From UBA5109 sp965662565 (GTDB lineage Bacteria > Pseudomonadota > Gammaproteobacteria > Pseudomonadales > Pseudohongiellaceae): a DNA stretch of 64,000 nucleotides. The position numbers and the translations under genes are program-made. Shown here piece by piece: positions 33,197-42,051 of this stretch; position 1 is the first letter of the stretch, and each line of letters begins with the position of its first letter. The stretch covers positions 1 through 64,000 of the forward strand of contig CBFIHS010000001.1 of assembly GCA_965662565.1 (NCBI GenBank). The letters are read 5' to 3'. The notes below the pieces were generated by a model that did no database searches, was not told the origin of the DNA, and saw nothing but the letters and a program-made list of their open reading frames with translations.

Positions 33197-34300
33197 ATGA
33201 AAACACGTGCTGCTGTAGCTTTCGAAGCTGGAAAACCTCTAGAAATTTGCGATGTTGACCTCGACGGCCCAAAAGCCGGCGAAGTCATGATTGAACTCAA
33301 AGCGACTGGTATTTGTCACACTGATGAATTCACCTTGAGTGGCGCCGATCCTGAAGGGGCTTTTCCGGCTATTTTAGGTCATGAAGGTTGCGGTGTCGTA
33401 GTTGAAGTTGGTGCTGGTGTTAAGTCACTTAAACCTGGGGACACAGTAATCCCTCTTTATACTGCAGAATGTCGTGAATGCGATTACTGCTTACATCCTA
33501 AAACAAATCTATGCCAAGCCGTGCGAGCCACCCAAGGCCAAGGATTAATGCCTGATGGTACTAGCCGATTCTCTCTCGATGGCAAACCTATTTTGCACTA
33601 CATGGGCTGCTCGACTTTCTCCAACTATACTGTTCTCCCAGAAATCTCTGTTGCCAAGATTCGTGATGATGCACCTTATGACAAAGCTTGTTATATCGGC
33701 TGTGGTGTCACCACTGGTGTAGGTGCTGTAATTTTTGAAGCCAAAGTCGAGTATGGTTCAACAGCAGCTGTTTTTGGTTTAGGCGGTATTGGTCTCAATG
33801 TTATCCAAGGCCTTAAAATGGCTGGTGCAAGCAAAATTATTGGCGTTGACTTAAACCCTGATCGCGAAGCCTTAGGGAAGAAATTTGGTATGACAGACTT
33901 TGTAAACCCTAAAAATGTGGGAAATGTAGTCGATCATATCGTGCAAATGACTGGCGGCGTTGATTACAGCTTTGAATGTATTGGTAACGTCAATGTCATG
34001 CGCCAAGCACTAGAATGCTGTCACAAAGGCTGGGGAGAGTCCTATATTATTGGAGTGGCTGGAGCCGGAAAAGAAATCTCCACTCGCCCTTTCCAACTGG
34101 TTACTGGACGCTCATGGAAAGGAACTGCCTTTGGTGGAGCTAGGGGTCGTACTGACGTCCCTAAAATTGTTGATTGGTATATGGAGAACAGAATCAATAT
34201 TGATGACTTAATCACCCATACAATGCCCTTAGAAGATATCAACAAAGCCTTTGATTTAATGCATGCCGGCGAAAGCATCCGTTCTGTCGTACTTTATTAA
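33197..34300 (+). CDS. frmA: S-(hydroxymethyl)glutathione dehydrogenase (class III ADH)
   Basis: 367 aa zinc alcohol dehydrogenase. The catalytic zinc ligands are in TGICHTDEFTLSG and ILGHEGCGVV, the structural-zinc loop is ECRECDYCLHPKTNLC with four Cys, and the NAD site is AVFGLGGIGLNVIQG. This matches class III ADH (usually 368-370 aa). It oxidises S-hydroxymethylglutathione, formed from formaldehyde, to S-formylglutathione in the cytoplasm. It is followed 23 bp later by the hydrolase for the next step, giving a complete formaldehyde detoxification pair. No frmR regulator is adjacent. Confidence 0.95.
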   Translation: MKTRAAVAFEAGKPLEICDVDLDGPKAGEVMIELKATGICHTDEFTLSGADPEGAFPAILGHEGCGVVVEVGAGVKSLKPGDTVIPLYTAECRECDYCLHPKTNLCQAVRATQGQGLMPDGTSRFSLDGKPILHYMGCSTFSNYTVLPEISVAKIRDDAPYDKACYIGCGVTTGVGAVIFEAKVEYGSTAAVFGLGGIGLNVIQGLKMAGASKIIGVDLNPDREALGKKFGMTDFVNPKNVGNVVDHIVQMTGGVDYSFECIGNVNVMRQALECCHKGWGESYIIGVAGAGKEISTRPFQLVTGRSWKGTAFGGARGRTDVPKIVDWYMENRINIDDLITHTMPLEDINKAFDLMHAGESIRSVVLY

Positions 34301-34323
34301 CAACTCAACTTTGGTATGCATGA

Positions 34324-35163
34324 ATGGAAACTCTAAGTTCTAATAAAATTTTTGCTGGTCAACAGATTAAGTTTTCTCATTACTCGTCTTCATTAAAATG
34401 TAAGATGTCCTTTTCTGTTTATTTGCCACCACAAGCTCAAGAAAAAAGTGTTCCTGTAATTTATTGGCTCTCTGGCCTAACCTGTACGGATGATAATTTT
34501 GTACAAAAAGCAGGAGCACAACGCTATGCAGCGCAAGCCGGAGTCGCAATCATTTGCCCTGACACCAGTCCAAGAGGTGAAGGAATTCCGGACGATCCAG
34601 AAGGCAATTATGATTTTGGCTTAGGTGCTGGTTTTTATGTCAATGCCACACAAGCTCCTTGGGCAGAGAACTATCAAATGTATTCCTATATCACAGAAGA
34701 ATTACCTGCTTTACTCAAAGCAAGTGAGCTTCCCTTAGAAACTGAAAAAGCTTCAATTATGGGGCACTCCATGGGAGGACACGGCGCTCTCACTATCGCC
34801 TTAAAAAACCCTAGGAAATATCAAGCTGTTTCAGCTTTCTCTCCTATTTGTTCTCCACTTAATTGCGCATGGGGGAAGAAAGCTTTGAGTAATTATATTG
34901 GTGAAGATAAGAAGGCTTGGCAGCAGTATGATGCTTGTTTTTTAATTTCAGAAGCACAAGAAAAGTTACCGATCTTAATTGATCAAGGTGATGCTGACGA
35001 CTTCCTAGAAGAACAATTGAAACCAGAACTCTTGCAAAAAGCCTGTCAGGAATCTGACCATCCTTTAACTCTGAGACTGCAAGCTGGATATGATCATTCT
35101 TACTTTTTTATTGCGAGTTTTATTGGTGAGCATATTGCTCATCATGCACAATACTTAAAGTAA
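34324..35163 (+). CDS. fghA: S-formylglutathione hydrolase
   Basis: 279 aa esterase-D family enzyme that releases formate and glutathione from S-formylglutathione. VIYWLSGLTCTDDNFVQKAG and CPDTSPRGEGIPDDPEG are family signatures. The nucleophile is in MGHSMGGHGALTIA, the acid in DQGDADDFLEEQ and the base His in GYDHSYFFIASF. The final codons overlap the stop of the convergent HupE-like gene by 9 bases (35155-35163), so there is no space for a terminator. Confidence 0.95.
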   Translation: METLSSNKIFAGQQIKFSHYSSSLKCKMSFSVYLPPQAQEKSVPVIYWLSGLTCTDDNFVQKAGAQRYAAQAGVAIICPDTSPRGEGIPDDPEGNYDFGLGAGFYVNATQAPWAENYQMYSYITEELPALLKASELPLETEKASIMGHSMGGHGALTIALKNPRKYQAVSAFSPICSPLNCAWGKKALSNYIGEDKKAWQQYDACFLISEAQEKLPILIDQGDADDFLEEQLKPELLQKACQESDHPLTLRLQAGYDHSYFFIASFIGEHIAHHAQYLK

Positions 35164-36156
35164 AAACTGGCCGCTTCGATCAATCACCCAATACGCTGCT
35201 GGTATACCAATCACATAAGCAATCACGAGTTCTAAATTTAGAACCGATTCTGCCAGCGAATACCTTTGGGAAAAAAGCCTGAAGTAAAGCTCTTTAAAAA
35301 GTTGATACAGCAATACGACAAAAGTAATAAAAACAAGCTGACCCAGCTCAACGCCAATATTAAAAAATAGCAAAGACAGCAAAATATCGTTAGCCACCAA
35401 ACCGACTTCTCCGAGAGCGCTCGCAAAGCCTAGCCCATGCAAGAGACCAAAACCAAAAGAAACGGCTGCTGGTGCACGATAGGTCCATGAGTTTCTTTGC
35501 TTGCGGGCTATTTCATGAGCAAGAAAGACAATAGAAAGTGCGATGACAGCTTCGACAGGTGTGATGGGAATATTTACCCAGCCAAAAGTTGATAAAAATA
35601 ACGAAATTGAGTGGGCCAGTGTAAAGCCCGTAACTGTTAATAAAATACGCTTGGCTGTACCTGATATTACCAGTAAGCCTAACACGAAGAGTAAATGATC
35701 AAGGCCTGCAAGAATATGCTCAAACCCAAGTATTGTGTAATCACCAGCGATATTAAAACTAGAAGGCGAAGCTTCGACTTGCCAGCTGATCTCGGAAGGG
35801 GTCAGCATTTTTTCTGTTGTGCTTCCATCCATAAATGTTACGGAAAAATAAGAGGCTAAAGTGGGGTTACTTAGCGGGTATTCCAAACTAAAAATTTGAT
35901 CACTCAGACCATCAGAGCAAAGCCAAAACTCGCCAGCGTTTGGTTCGTTTTGTCCATCCGGCTTAATGCAACTTTGTGGCCAAACTAAAACGGGAAAGTT
36001 ATTACTTGCGAGAACTGGTGGAGCCTTAAGCCTTGCTGTAAAAGTATTTGGTGAGAGTTCGCTGATATCAATTACTACTGGACGCGCATCATGCCCAAGC
36101 GCGACGGATGTACAAACTACCAGCAAACTGCTCAGTAATATCCTAAAAAACGACAT
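35155..36156 (-). CDS. HupE/UreJ-family membrane protein
   Basis: 333 aa. A signal peptide ends near LGHDA, and a periplasmic beta domain follows to about residue 140. The second half contains six to seven membrane helices with family motifs GFEHILAGLDHLLFVLGLLV, TGFTLAHSISLFLSTFGWV, EAVIALSIVFLAHEIA and FGFGLLHGLGFASALGEVG, rich in His and Asp expected in metal transport. The HupE/UreJ branch carries nickel or cobalt, but this extended type is common without hydrogenase or urease. Its gene abuts the PpiC-like gene (1 bp apart), suggesting a functional pair. Confidence 0.83.
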   Translation of the reverse strand: MSFFRILLSSLLVVCTSVALGHDARPVVIDISELSPNTFTARLKAPPVLASNNFPVLVWPQSCIKPDGQNEPNAGEFWLCSDGLSDQIFSLEYPLSNPTLASYFSVTFMDGSTTEKMLTPSEISWQVEASPSSFNIAGDYTILGFEHILAGLDHLLFVLGLLVISGTAKRILLTVTGFTLAHSISLFLSTFGWVNIPITPVEAVIALSIVFLAHEIARKQRNSWTYRAPAAVSFGFGLLHGLGFASALGEVGLVANDILLSLLFFNIGVELGQLVFITFVVLLYQLFKELYFRLFSQRYSLAESVLNLELVIAYVIGIPAAYWVIDRSGQFLL

Positions 36157-37047
36157 CTAGATTTCGCCTAGTTCTAGCTTATATTTTTCAATAAGCTTTT
36201 GTTCTGCTTCACGACGCGCCAGATACTGACTCTCGATTAGAAAATCTTCTAATACTCTTTCACGAAGTTCCTCTAAAGGGGGTAAGGTTTCTTCGAATCG
36301 ATTACTTAGCATGACTGCATGGTAACCGAAAGGAGACTCAACTATTCCTTGCCAAAGCCCCTCTTCAGGATCTATGAGGTCAAGCCAATCGGCAAAGCCT
36401 TCATCAAAATTATTACGAATAAAATCACGTGAGCGCCTCACATAATTCTGCAAATATGGGAAACTGTCGCCGTATTCCGATGCCTTAAAAAAATCCACTT
36501 CGCTTTCCTGCAGTTCTTTAAGGAGGTCTTCTATCCTTTCTTGCCCCTCAAGACTATGTTGTGGATCATCAACAAAAACATGAGCGAAAGTATATGCTAC
36601 TGGCCGTGTATAAAATCTCTGGTTATCGTTATAGTACTTTTCTAACTCTTTTGACGTAGGTTGAGCAAGCTCTGTCACATTACTTTGCAGGAGGAACACC
36701 ACTTTCTCGACCATCCGCTGCTTTATATTATAGTCACCTCGATCTATACCCATTAATAAGGCTTCTCTATATAAAGCTTCCTCACGAAAATACTCGTCAA
36801 TCAAAGACTGCTTTTGTTCGGAATCCATACGGTCAAACTGATCAGCGTATAATTCTTGATTGAACGAATCTGCTCGATACTGCATAAAGTTTATTAACTC
36901 AGTCCGGTCTACCAAGATCACAGCGGCATCAACTTCGGACTCTTCATTACCTATGAAGCCATAAAAAAGAAAGATTAAAAAACCAACTATTATAAAATGT
37001 ATCAGAGGTTGCTTTAATGTATTCTGGATTGCGGACATAATACTCAC
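36157..37047 (-). CDS. Membrane-anchored parvulin-type peptidyl-prolyl isomerase
   Basis: 296 aa. One N-terminal helix (LIHFIIVGFLIFLFYGFIG) anchors a periplasmic part. An SurA/PpiC-like N-domain with FREEALYREALLMGIDRGD precedes a rotamase-type domain with PVAYTFAHVFVDDPQHS and WQGIVESPFGYHAVML. The C-terminal helices resemble PpiC/PrsA chaperones. It likely helps fold exported proteins. The next gene, HupE-like, starts one base after its stop on the same strand. This PpiC-HupE pairing recurs in marine gammaproteobacteria from memory, implying assistance in HupE assembly. Confidence 0.75.
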   Translation of the reverse strand: MSIMSAIQNTLKQPLIHFIIVGFLIFLFYGFIGNEESEVDAAVILVDRTELINFMQYRADSFNQELYADQFDRMDSEQKQSLIDEYFREEALYREALLMGIDRGDYNIKQRMVEKVVFLLQSNVTELAQPTSKELEKYYNDNQRFYTRPVAYTFAHVFVDDPQHSLEGQERIEDLLKELQESEVDFFKASEYGDSFPYLQNYVRRSRDFIRNNFDEGFADWLDLIDPEEGLWQGIVESPFGYHAVMLSNRFEETLPPLEELRERVLEDFLIESQYLARREAEQKLIEKYKLELGEI

Positions 37048-37130
37048 CGATTAAAATTGCCAATTATTATAAGAAAACGACGGCTTTAATCACAATGTAA
37101 CTATTTCTGATTGCTAGAGTCTAAACTTGT

Positions 37131-39497
37131 ATGAAACTACTTCTTATCGTAATTACCAGCATAATCTCATTGGGCTTCGCCGCCTTAGTCATCGCAGTAC
37201 TATTCATTAGCAATATTAATTTGAATGACTATAAAGACTTAATGAGCGAAGAGTTTACCGAGCAAACCGGAAGAGAACTAGTGATTACTGGCAACATCCA
37301 GCACAGTTTTTATCCTTGGCTTGGCATCCAAGTTGAAGGTTTAAGTATTTCCAACCCCAAGAATTTCTCAGATACACTTTTCCTTACAAGTGAAATGGCT
37401 GCTTTCAGAATCAAGCTCATGCCCTTACTGAACCAAAATTACGAAATTGATACGCTTCAAATTAAAGGCGCTGAACTCAACTTAGAAGTAAACAGTACCG
37501 GCTTCAACAACTGGTCATTTGCAACAAATGAGAATGACGAAAACAGTGATTTAGGACTTAGTGACAGTTCTGATTTAGCCCTCCCATTTGAAAAAATTAT
37601 CATCGGTGGCGTTGAGATTCAGGATGTAAGTTTGAATTACAAGAACCAGATCGCTCAACAAAATATCCATGCCGACAACGTAAATATTTCTATCCCTGAC
37701 TTAATTTATGGCGAACCTTTAGATCTCAACATGAGCCTTGACCTGACTTCTAACAGCCCGGCATTGGAAAGTAGTATCAATCTAGGCAGTACAGTCAATT
37801 ATGATCTCGACAACAATATTTACACCATAGAAAACCTTAATGTGGATTTCCTAGATAGCAATCTAGAAGCTAATTTACTTAGCAATAATGGAAACATAAG
37901 CGGTTCCTTAAGTTTTAACTCGGATAGAACTCGTGAGATTTTTTCCTTGATTGGACAATCTGAACTCTCTGAGACAATCGATACTATGCAGCTTTCTATG
38001 TCCTTTGAGGGTGATATCGACGATATTCTTTTAAGCCCTCTCCAACTGGATATGAATGTTTCAGGAGAGCCACTACTTCCGCAGACTTCGATTAGCTTGG
38101 CTGGCAACACTCGAATAAATCTGGAAGATGAGACTCTGAGTATCAATGATTTTTCGCTCTCTGCTTTGGGTCTCAATACCTCAGGTAATTTTGCTATCTC
38201 CAAGTTCATCACCCAGCCATCAGTTATTGGTGAATGGAAGCTCGCAAGCTTTAACCCCACTCAACTTAGCAAGTTATTAACTTATGATTTGCCTGCTACT
38301 AACGACACAGAAGTACTCCAGTTACTTTCTTTCTCTACTCGTTTTTCTGCTACTGACGATTCATTAAAGCTCAATCAATTTAGCATGGAGTTAGACGACA
38401 GTTTGATAAGTGGCACGTTCAGCACGAGCGGCTTTAATAACCCCGAAATAAATTTTGATATCAACATTGATACCATAAACCTTGATCGCTATCTGGCTCC
38501 TGAACAACAATCAACAAGTAATGCCTCAAACGACGAAGCAAATGAACTCCCTATCCAAAGCTTGCGAGAACTTAAACTCAAGGGTGACCTCAGTTTTGGT
38601 AATTTACTTTTCTCAGGCATAAGTCTTAGTGACCTTGTCTTGGGCATGGAAGCGAATCAAGGTTTAATTGATTTATCTCCAATACAAGCTTCTCTTTATG
38701 ATGGCACTTATTCAGGCTCATTAAGTTTGAATGCCAGCACCATCACACCAAGTTTCAATTTAGAATCCGATTTTAGAGATGTTGCAATCGAGCCTTTATC
38801 CCAAGATTTTATTGGCGCTTCATATTTGAGCGGAGAGGCCTTAATTAAATTGTCACTCGCTGGGCAAGGTAAAGACATTAATAGCATTTTGGCTGATCTA
38901 AATGGCAATGCCGACCTAAACCTTACAGACGGTATATTTTCTGGTGTTGATGTTGGTTCCGTCTTAAGTCAAATCGAAACCATGCTTCGTAGCCGTCGCT
39001 TAGTCAATATCACAAGAGGTGAACAAACAGCTTTTGATAATCTCAGTGCCAACATTCAAATAAATAATGGAATCGCCACGAGTAATGATTTATTGATCGA
39101 ATCTCCTGGTTTTCGTATTACTGGCACAGGCACATTAGCCAACCTTCGCACCGAAACCTTGGATTTTGACTTATTAACTTCAGTGGACCCTGCCACTGCA
39201 AGCCTTGAAAGTGAAGAATATGATATCGGCGGCTATTCACTGCCTATTAAATGCACCGGAAATATTAACTCCCCTAGATGCTTGCCGGATATCCAAAGTA
39301 TTTTTAATGCAGCGGTAACCAATGTAATACAAGAAGAAGTCGGAGGCTTGTTAGATAGAGTTCTGGGCAGAGAAAGAAATACAGACAATACAGAGCCAAG
39401 CGGTTCTGAAGCGGATCAACTAAGCTCCCCATCGGAAGAAAGCAGAGACCCGACCGAAGAATTATTAAATCGCGCTATTGATAGATTGTTTCGTTAA
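37131..39497 (+). CDS. AsmA-family envelope protein
   Basis: 788 aa. A single N-terminal membrane helix is followed by the AsmA N-domain: NINLNDYKDLMSEEFTEQTG, RELVITGNIQHSFYPWLGIQ, KLMPLLNQNYEIDTLQIKGA. Long beta-rich repeats fill the middle, and an AsmA C-terminal region is near residues 580-740 (LAGQGKDINSILADLNGNAD, GIFSGVDVGSVL). Family members are thought to move phospholipids between membranes or help outer-membrane assembly. The acidic tail EEVGGLLDRVLGRER is also common. It is followed, after 130 bp, by MlaA and MlaC genes, which suit a lipid-transport neighbourhood. Confidence 0.88.
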   Translation: MKLLLIVITSIISLGFAALVIAVLFISNINLNDYKDLMSEEFTEQTGRELVITGNIQHSFYPWLGIQVEGLSISNPKNFSDTLFLTSEMAAFRIKLMPLLNQNYEIDTLQIKGAELNLEVNSTGFNNWSFATNENDENSDLGLSDSSDLALPFEKIIIGGVEIQDVSLNYKNQIAQQNIHADNVNISIPDLIYGEPLDLNMSLDLTSNSPALESSINLGSTVNYDLDNNIYTIENLNVDFLDSNLEANLLSNNGNISGSLSFNSDRTREIFSLIGQSELSETIDTMQLSMSFEGDIDDILLSPLQLDMNVSGEPLLPQTSISLAGNTRINLEDETLSINDFSLSALGLNTSGNFAISKFITQPSVIGEWKLASFNPTQLSKLLTYDLPATNDTEVLQLLSFSTRFSATDDSLKLNQFSMELDDSLISGTFSTSGFNNPEINFDINIDTINLDRYLAPEQQSTSNASNDEANELPIQSLRELKLKGDLSFGNLLFSGISLSDLVLGMEANQGLIDLSPIQASLYDGTYSGSLSLNASTITPSFNLESDFRDVAIEPLSQDFIGASYLSGEALIKLSLAGQGKDINSILADLNGNADLNLTDGIFSGVDVGSVLSQIETMLRSRRLVNITRGEQTAFDNLSANIQINNGIATSNDLLIESPGFRITGTGTLANLRTETLDFDLLTSVDPATASLESEEYDIGGYSLPIKCTGNINSPRCLPDIQSIFNAAVTNVIQEEVGGLLDRVLGRERNTDNTEPSGSEADQLSSPSEESRDPTEELLNRAIDRLFR

Positions 39498-39626
39498 TAT
39501 CCCTATTTTTTGTCAGGATAATGGCTTTTCTCATTCAAGGCTCCTATAATCCGCCCATTCCTTAGCCACACAAATTTTTATGGGACTTTGGTCGTATTTA
39601 TAATTTTTAAATGACCCGTTTTCAGA

Positions 39627-40394
39627 ATGACTTCTATATTAAAAACTCCTAGCCTTATTTTTAAGTTTTTATTGATTCTAGGCTTATTGGTATCGGCACC
39701 TAACTTACTTGCTCAAGAAGACTCCTCTTTGGATAATTTTGAAGACGAGGATGATTTCTTCTTCTTTGAAGAGCAAGAAACAGACAGTGAAGAGATTGCC
39801 GATCTTTTTGAGGCTATAAATCGCATTACTTTTGCGTTTAATGATCGACTATTTAGAGTGATATTAAGCCCAGTTCTCAAAGGTTATCGAGTCGTCCCAG
39901 TGCCTGTCAGAGTATCAATATCAAACTTCTATACTAACCTAACCGCACCCGTTTCCTCAGTCAATGCTCTTCTGCAGATGGATGTTAATAATTCCATGTC
40001 TGAGTTAGGACGATTTATCATCAATTCGACGGTAGGTATCTTAGGCTTCTTTGACCCTGCCACTAAATTTGGGCTTCAGCGTGATCGTGAAGACTTCGGA
40101 CAGACACTCGGACATTATGGCGTGGGGCATGGTTTTTATGTTGTGGTGCCCTTTCTGGGCTTTTCAAGCTTCCGAGATTTAGGCGGCAGAGTCATTAATT
40201 CACAGCTAAACCCGATACAGGGAATTTGGGATCCTGAGCTAGATGATTGGATTGCCTACCAAAGCCTGGATGCGATAAACGATCTTTCCTTTGACGCAGA
40301 CAATTACTTCTCTTTGTATGACAGCGCTCTCGATCCTTATGTCTTTTTCCGCAGCTCGTACTTGCAACTTAGGACTGCAGTGGTAAATAAGTAA
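39627..40394 (+). CDS. mlaA: MlaA/VacJ-family lipid-transport protein lacking a lipobox
   Basis: 255 aa. A signal peptide (FKFLLILGLLVSAPNLLAQE) ends in AQ without Cys, and I see no Cys anywhere in the protein, so unlike E. coli MlaA it cannot be lipidated. A strongly acidic, Phe-rich stretch follows (DNFEDEDDFFFFEEQ). The MlaA core starts at LFEAINRITFAFNDRLFRV and continues with NLTAPVSSVNALLQ, ELGRFIINSTVGILGFFDPA and GVGHGFYVVVPFLGFSSFRD. MlaA removes misplaced phospholipids from the outer membrane and passes them to MlaC, whose gene follows. Confidence 0.88.
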   Translation: MTSILKTPSLIFKFLLILGLLVSAPNLLAQEDSSLDNFEDEDDFFFFEEQETDSEEIADLFEAINRITFAFNDRLFRVILSPVLKGYRVVPVPVRVSISNFYTNLTAPVSSVNALLQMDVNNSMSELGRFIINSTVGILGFFDPATKFGLQRDREDFGQTLGHYGVGHGFYVVVPFLGFSSFRDLGGRVINSQLNPIQGIWDPELDDWIAYQSLDAINDLSFDADNYFSLYDSALDPYVFFRSSYLQLRTAVVNK

Positions 40395-40509
40395 GCATTA
40401 AGCTTAAAGTCAGTTATCTACGTATAATATTAGGCATAGAGTTAGCTTATTAGGGATACACTAAGCTACAAAAAAATTGAACCAGAATTTACATATTGAG
40501 CATCATTTT

Positions 40510-41103
40510 ATGAAAAAACACACTCTTATACCCTTACTATTGAGTTTTATTTTAAGCTTAGCCTTTTCAGTAGCAGCTCAAGCTCAGTACAGCACGCCCA
40601 CAGAAACTGTGCAGACCATCATGGATGATGTATTCCCCATCTTAAGAGCCCCTGGTTTTTCTCTGGCTGAAGACAAGCAACAGATAGATGAAGTGATCAC
40701 CGGCGCTTTTGACCCGAACACGATCGCTCAAAGCGCACTGGGAGCCAGTTATCGTGATTTCACTCGAGAACAACGTTCTGAATTCGAGGAGCTTTTTTTT
40801 GCAGTACTTAAAAGCACCTTTATTGATCGCCTAGATTCCTATACTGATGAGACAATTGAGTTAACAGGCGAAACTCAAGATGGCAATCGTGGCAGTGTAA
40901 CCAGCATAATCAATGCATCAAATTCACAAATTGCAGTCGACTTCAATTTACGTCAACGCCCCAATGGCTGGTTCATTTATGACATCATCGTCGAAGAAGT
41001 TAGCCTCTTGAGTTCTTATCGTTCGACTTACCGCAGCATCATTCGTCGTTCCGGTATCGAAACATTACTAGAAGATTTAAGACAGCAAGCTGATGGGGCT
41101 TGA
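40510..41103 (+). CDS. mlaC: MlaC/Ttg2D-family periplasmic phospholipid carrier
   Basis: 197 aa from ATG 40510 (an upstream TTG extension has no support). The signal peptide ends in AQAQ. The body matches MlaC: PTETVQTIMDDVFPILRAPG, QSALGASYRDFTREQRSEFE, ELFFAVLKSTFIDRLDSY, NLRQRPNGWFIYDIIVEEVSL near the end. It ferries phospholipids between MlaA in the outer membrane and the MlaFEDB complex in the inner membrane; those genes are not in the window. It is 115 bp downstream of mlaA and probably cotranscribed. Confidence 0.87.
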   Translation: MKKHTLIPLLLSFILSLAFSVAAQAQYSTPTETVQTIMDDVFPILRAPGFSLAEDKQQIDEVITGAFDPNTIAQSALGASYRDFTREQRSEFEELFFAVLKSTFIDRLDSYTDETIELTGETQDGNRGSVTSIINASNSQIAVDFNLRQRPNGWFIYDIIVEEVSLLSSYRSTYRSIIRRSGIETLLEDLRQQADGA

Positions 41104-41185
41104 GTTCATAGGGTACTTCCGTGCTATAATTCGCGCCGAAATTCCCACATAGCCCCCATTACTTAACATTAAATGTTCCCCTTAT

Positions 41186-41998
41186 ATGGCCAGTAGCACT
41201 CTTAGCCTCAAAAGTCTTCGTGATACAAGCACTCTAAAATCAGAAATCTCAAAACTGGAAGCAGAAAAAGATGAACTGCTAGCCCAGCTTGAGAGGGAGA
41301 AAAAGCTTCTCAAAAAGCAACAAGATCTTTTGCTCGAGCAGAAAAAAGATTTTGAACACTTAGAGAAACAGTTTAATCACTTTGCTGACATCGAAGCTGA
41401 GTTTGAAGTCCTTCAGCAAGAAATCCAGCTAGAACGTTTAGAAAACCTACTAAACAATGAAAAGGTCGAAAGCCTTAATGCCGCGACAATAAAAAAAGCC
41501 AAGCAGGAAAGCAAAGAGCTGCAGCAAGAACTCAAAGAATTTAAGAAACTCGACCCTATACGCCTGAAGCGCCAAGTGGGCGACCTTAAAAAGAAAGCCA
41601 TCACACAAGCCAGCGAGAACAAGGCAGTTAACAATGCTTTAGTTTCTGCTAGAAAAGAACTTAAAGAAGTCAGCGCTGAAAAAGAAAATTTAGATGTCAG
41701 TTTAAAAGCGGCTCTCAATGAAACTCACTTCTTTTGGATATCGAAAGATTCCGAATGGGTACTCTACGAAACAGGTATTGTTTTAAAAGATGAAGAAGAA
41801 CCCAAGGAAGAAGATAAACTCAAACGTGTTCGTTGCGTGAATTTGGTAACGGGCGCTTCTGTTCTGACCAAAGAGATCGATACAGAAGACAACGATAAAG
41901 TAGTTTGGTTTAGCGAACTAGATATGCCTGAAGAAGTTTCAAAAGAAGCCGGCAAGCGTCTGAAACAAATCGCCTCAGATTTAGAAGACGAAGACTAA
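41186..41998 (+). CDS. Coiled-coil protein of unknown function
   Basis: 270 aa, no signal peptide or membrane segment. Residues 8-185 are a nearly continuous coiled coil (LKSEISKLEAEKDELLAQLE, LEELQQELKEFKK-like heptads). A small globular end follows: THFFWISKDSEWVLYETGIV, KRVRCVNLVTGASVLTKEID. It finishes in a very acidic tail (LEDED). I do not recognise a family. It sits between mlaC and cinA, with no overlap, and might be a scaffold or a cell-division or envelope-linked protein; no firm inference is possible. Confidence 0.6.
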   Translation: MASSTLSLKSLRDTSTLKSEISKLEAEKDELLAQLEREKKLLKKQQDLLLEQKKDFEHLEKQFNHFADIEAEFEVLQQEIQLERLENLLNNEKVESLNAATIKKAKQESKELQQELKEFKKLDPIRLKRQVGDLKKKAITQASENKAVNNALVSARKELKEVSAEKENLDVSLKAALNETHFFWISKDSEWVLYETGIVLKDEEEPKEEDKLKRVRCVNLVTGASVLTKEIDTEDNDKVVWFSELDMPEEVSKEAGKRLKQIASDLEDED

Positions 41999-42051
41999 AA
42001 AACACCCCTTCCTTTTCCCTTTAATCCTCTCACCCTGCTATCATCCAGGAT

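Noticed and set aside
37820..38260. 146-aa minus-strand ORF within asmA
   Set aside because: Lies entirely inside a clear AsmA gene and has no ribosome site or family resemblance.
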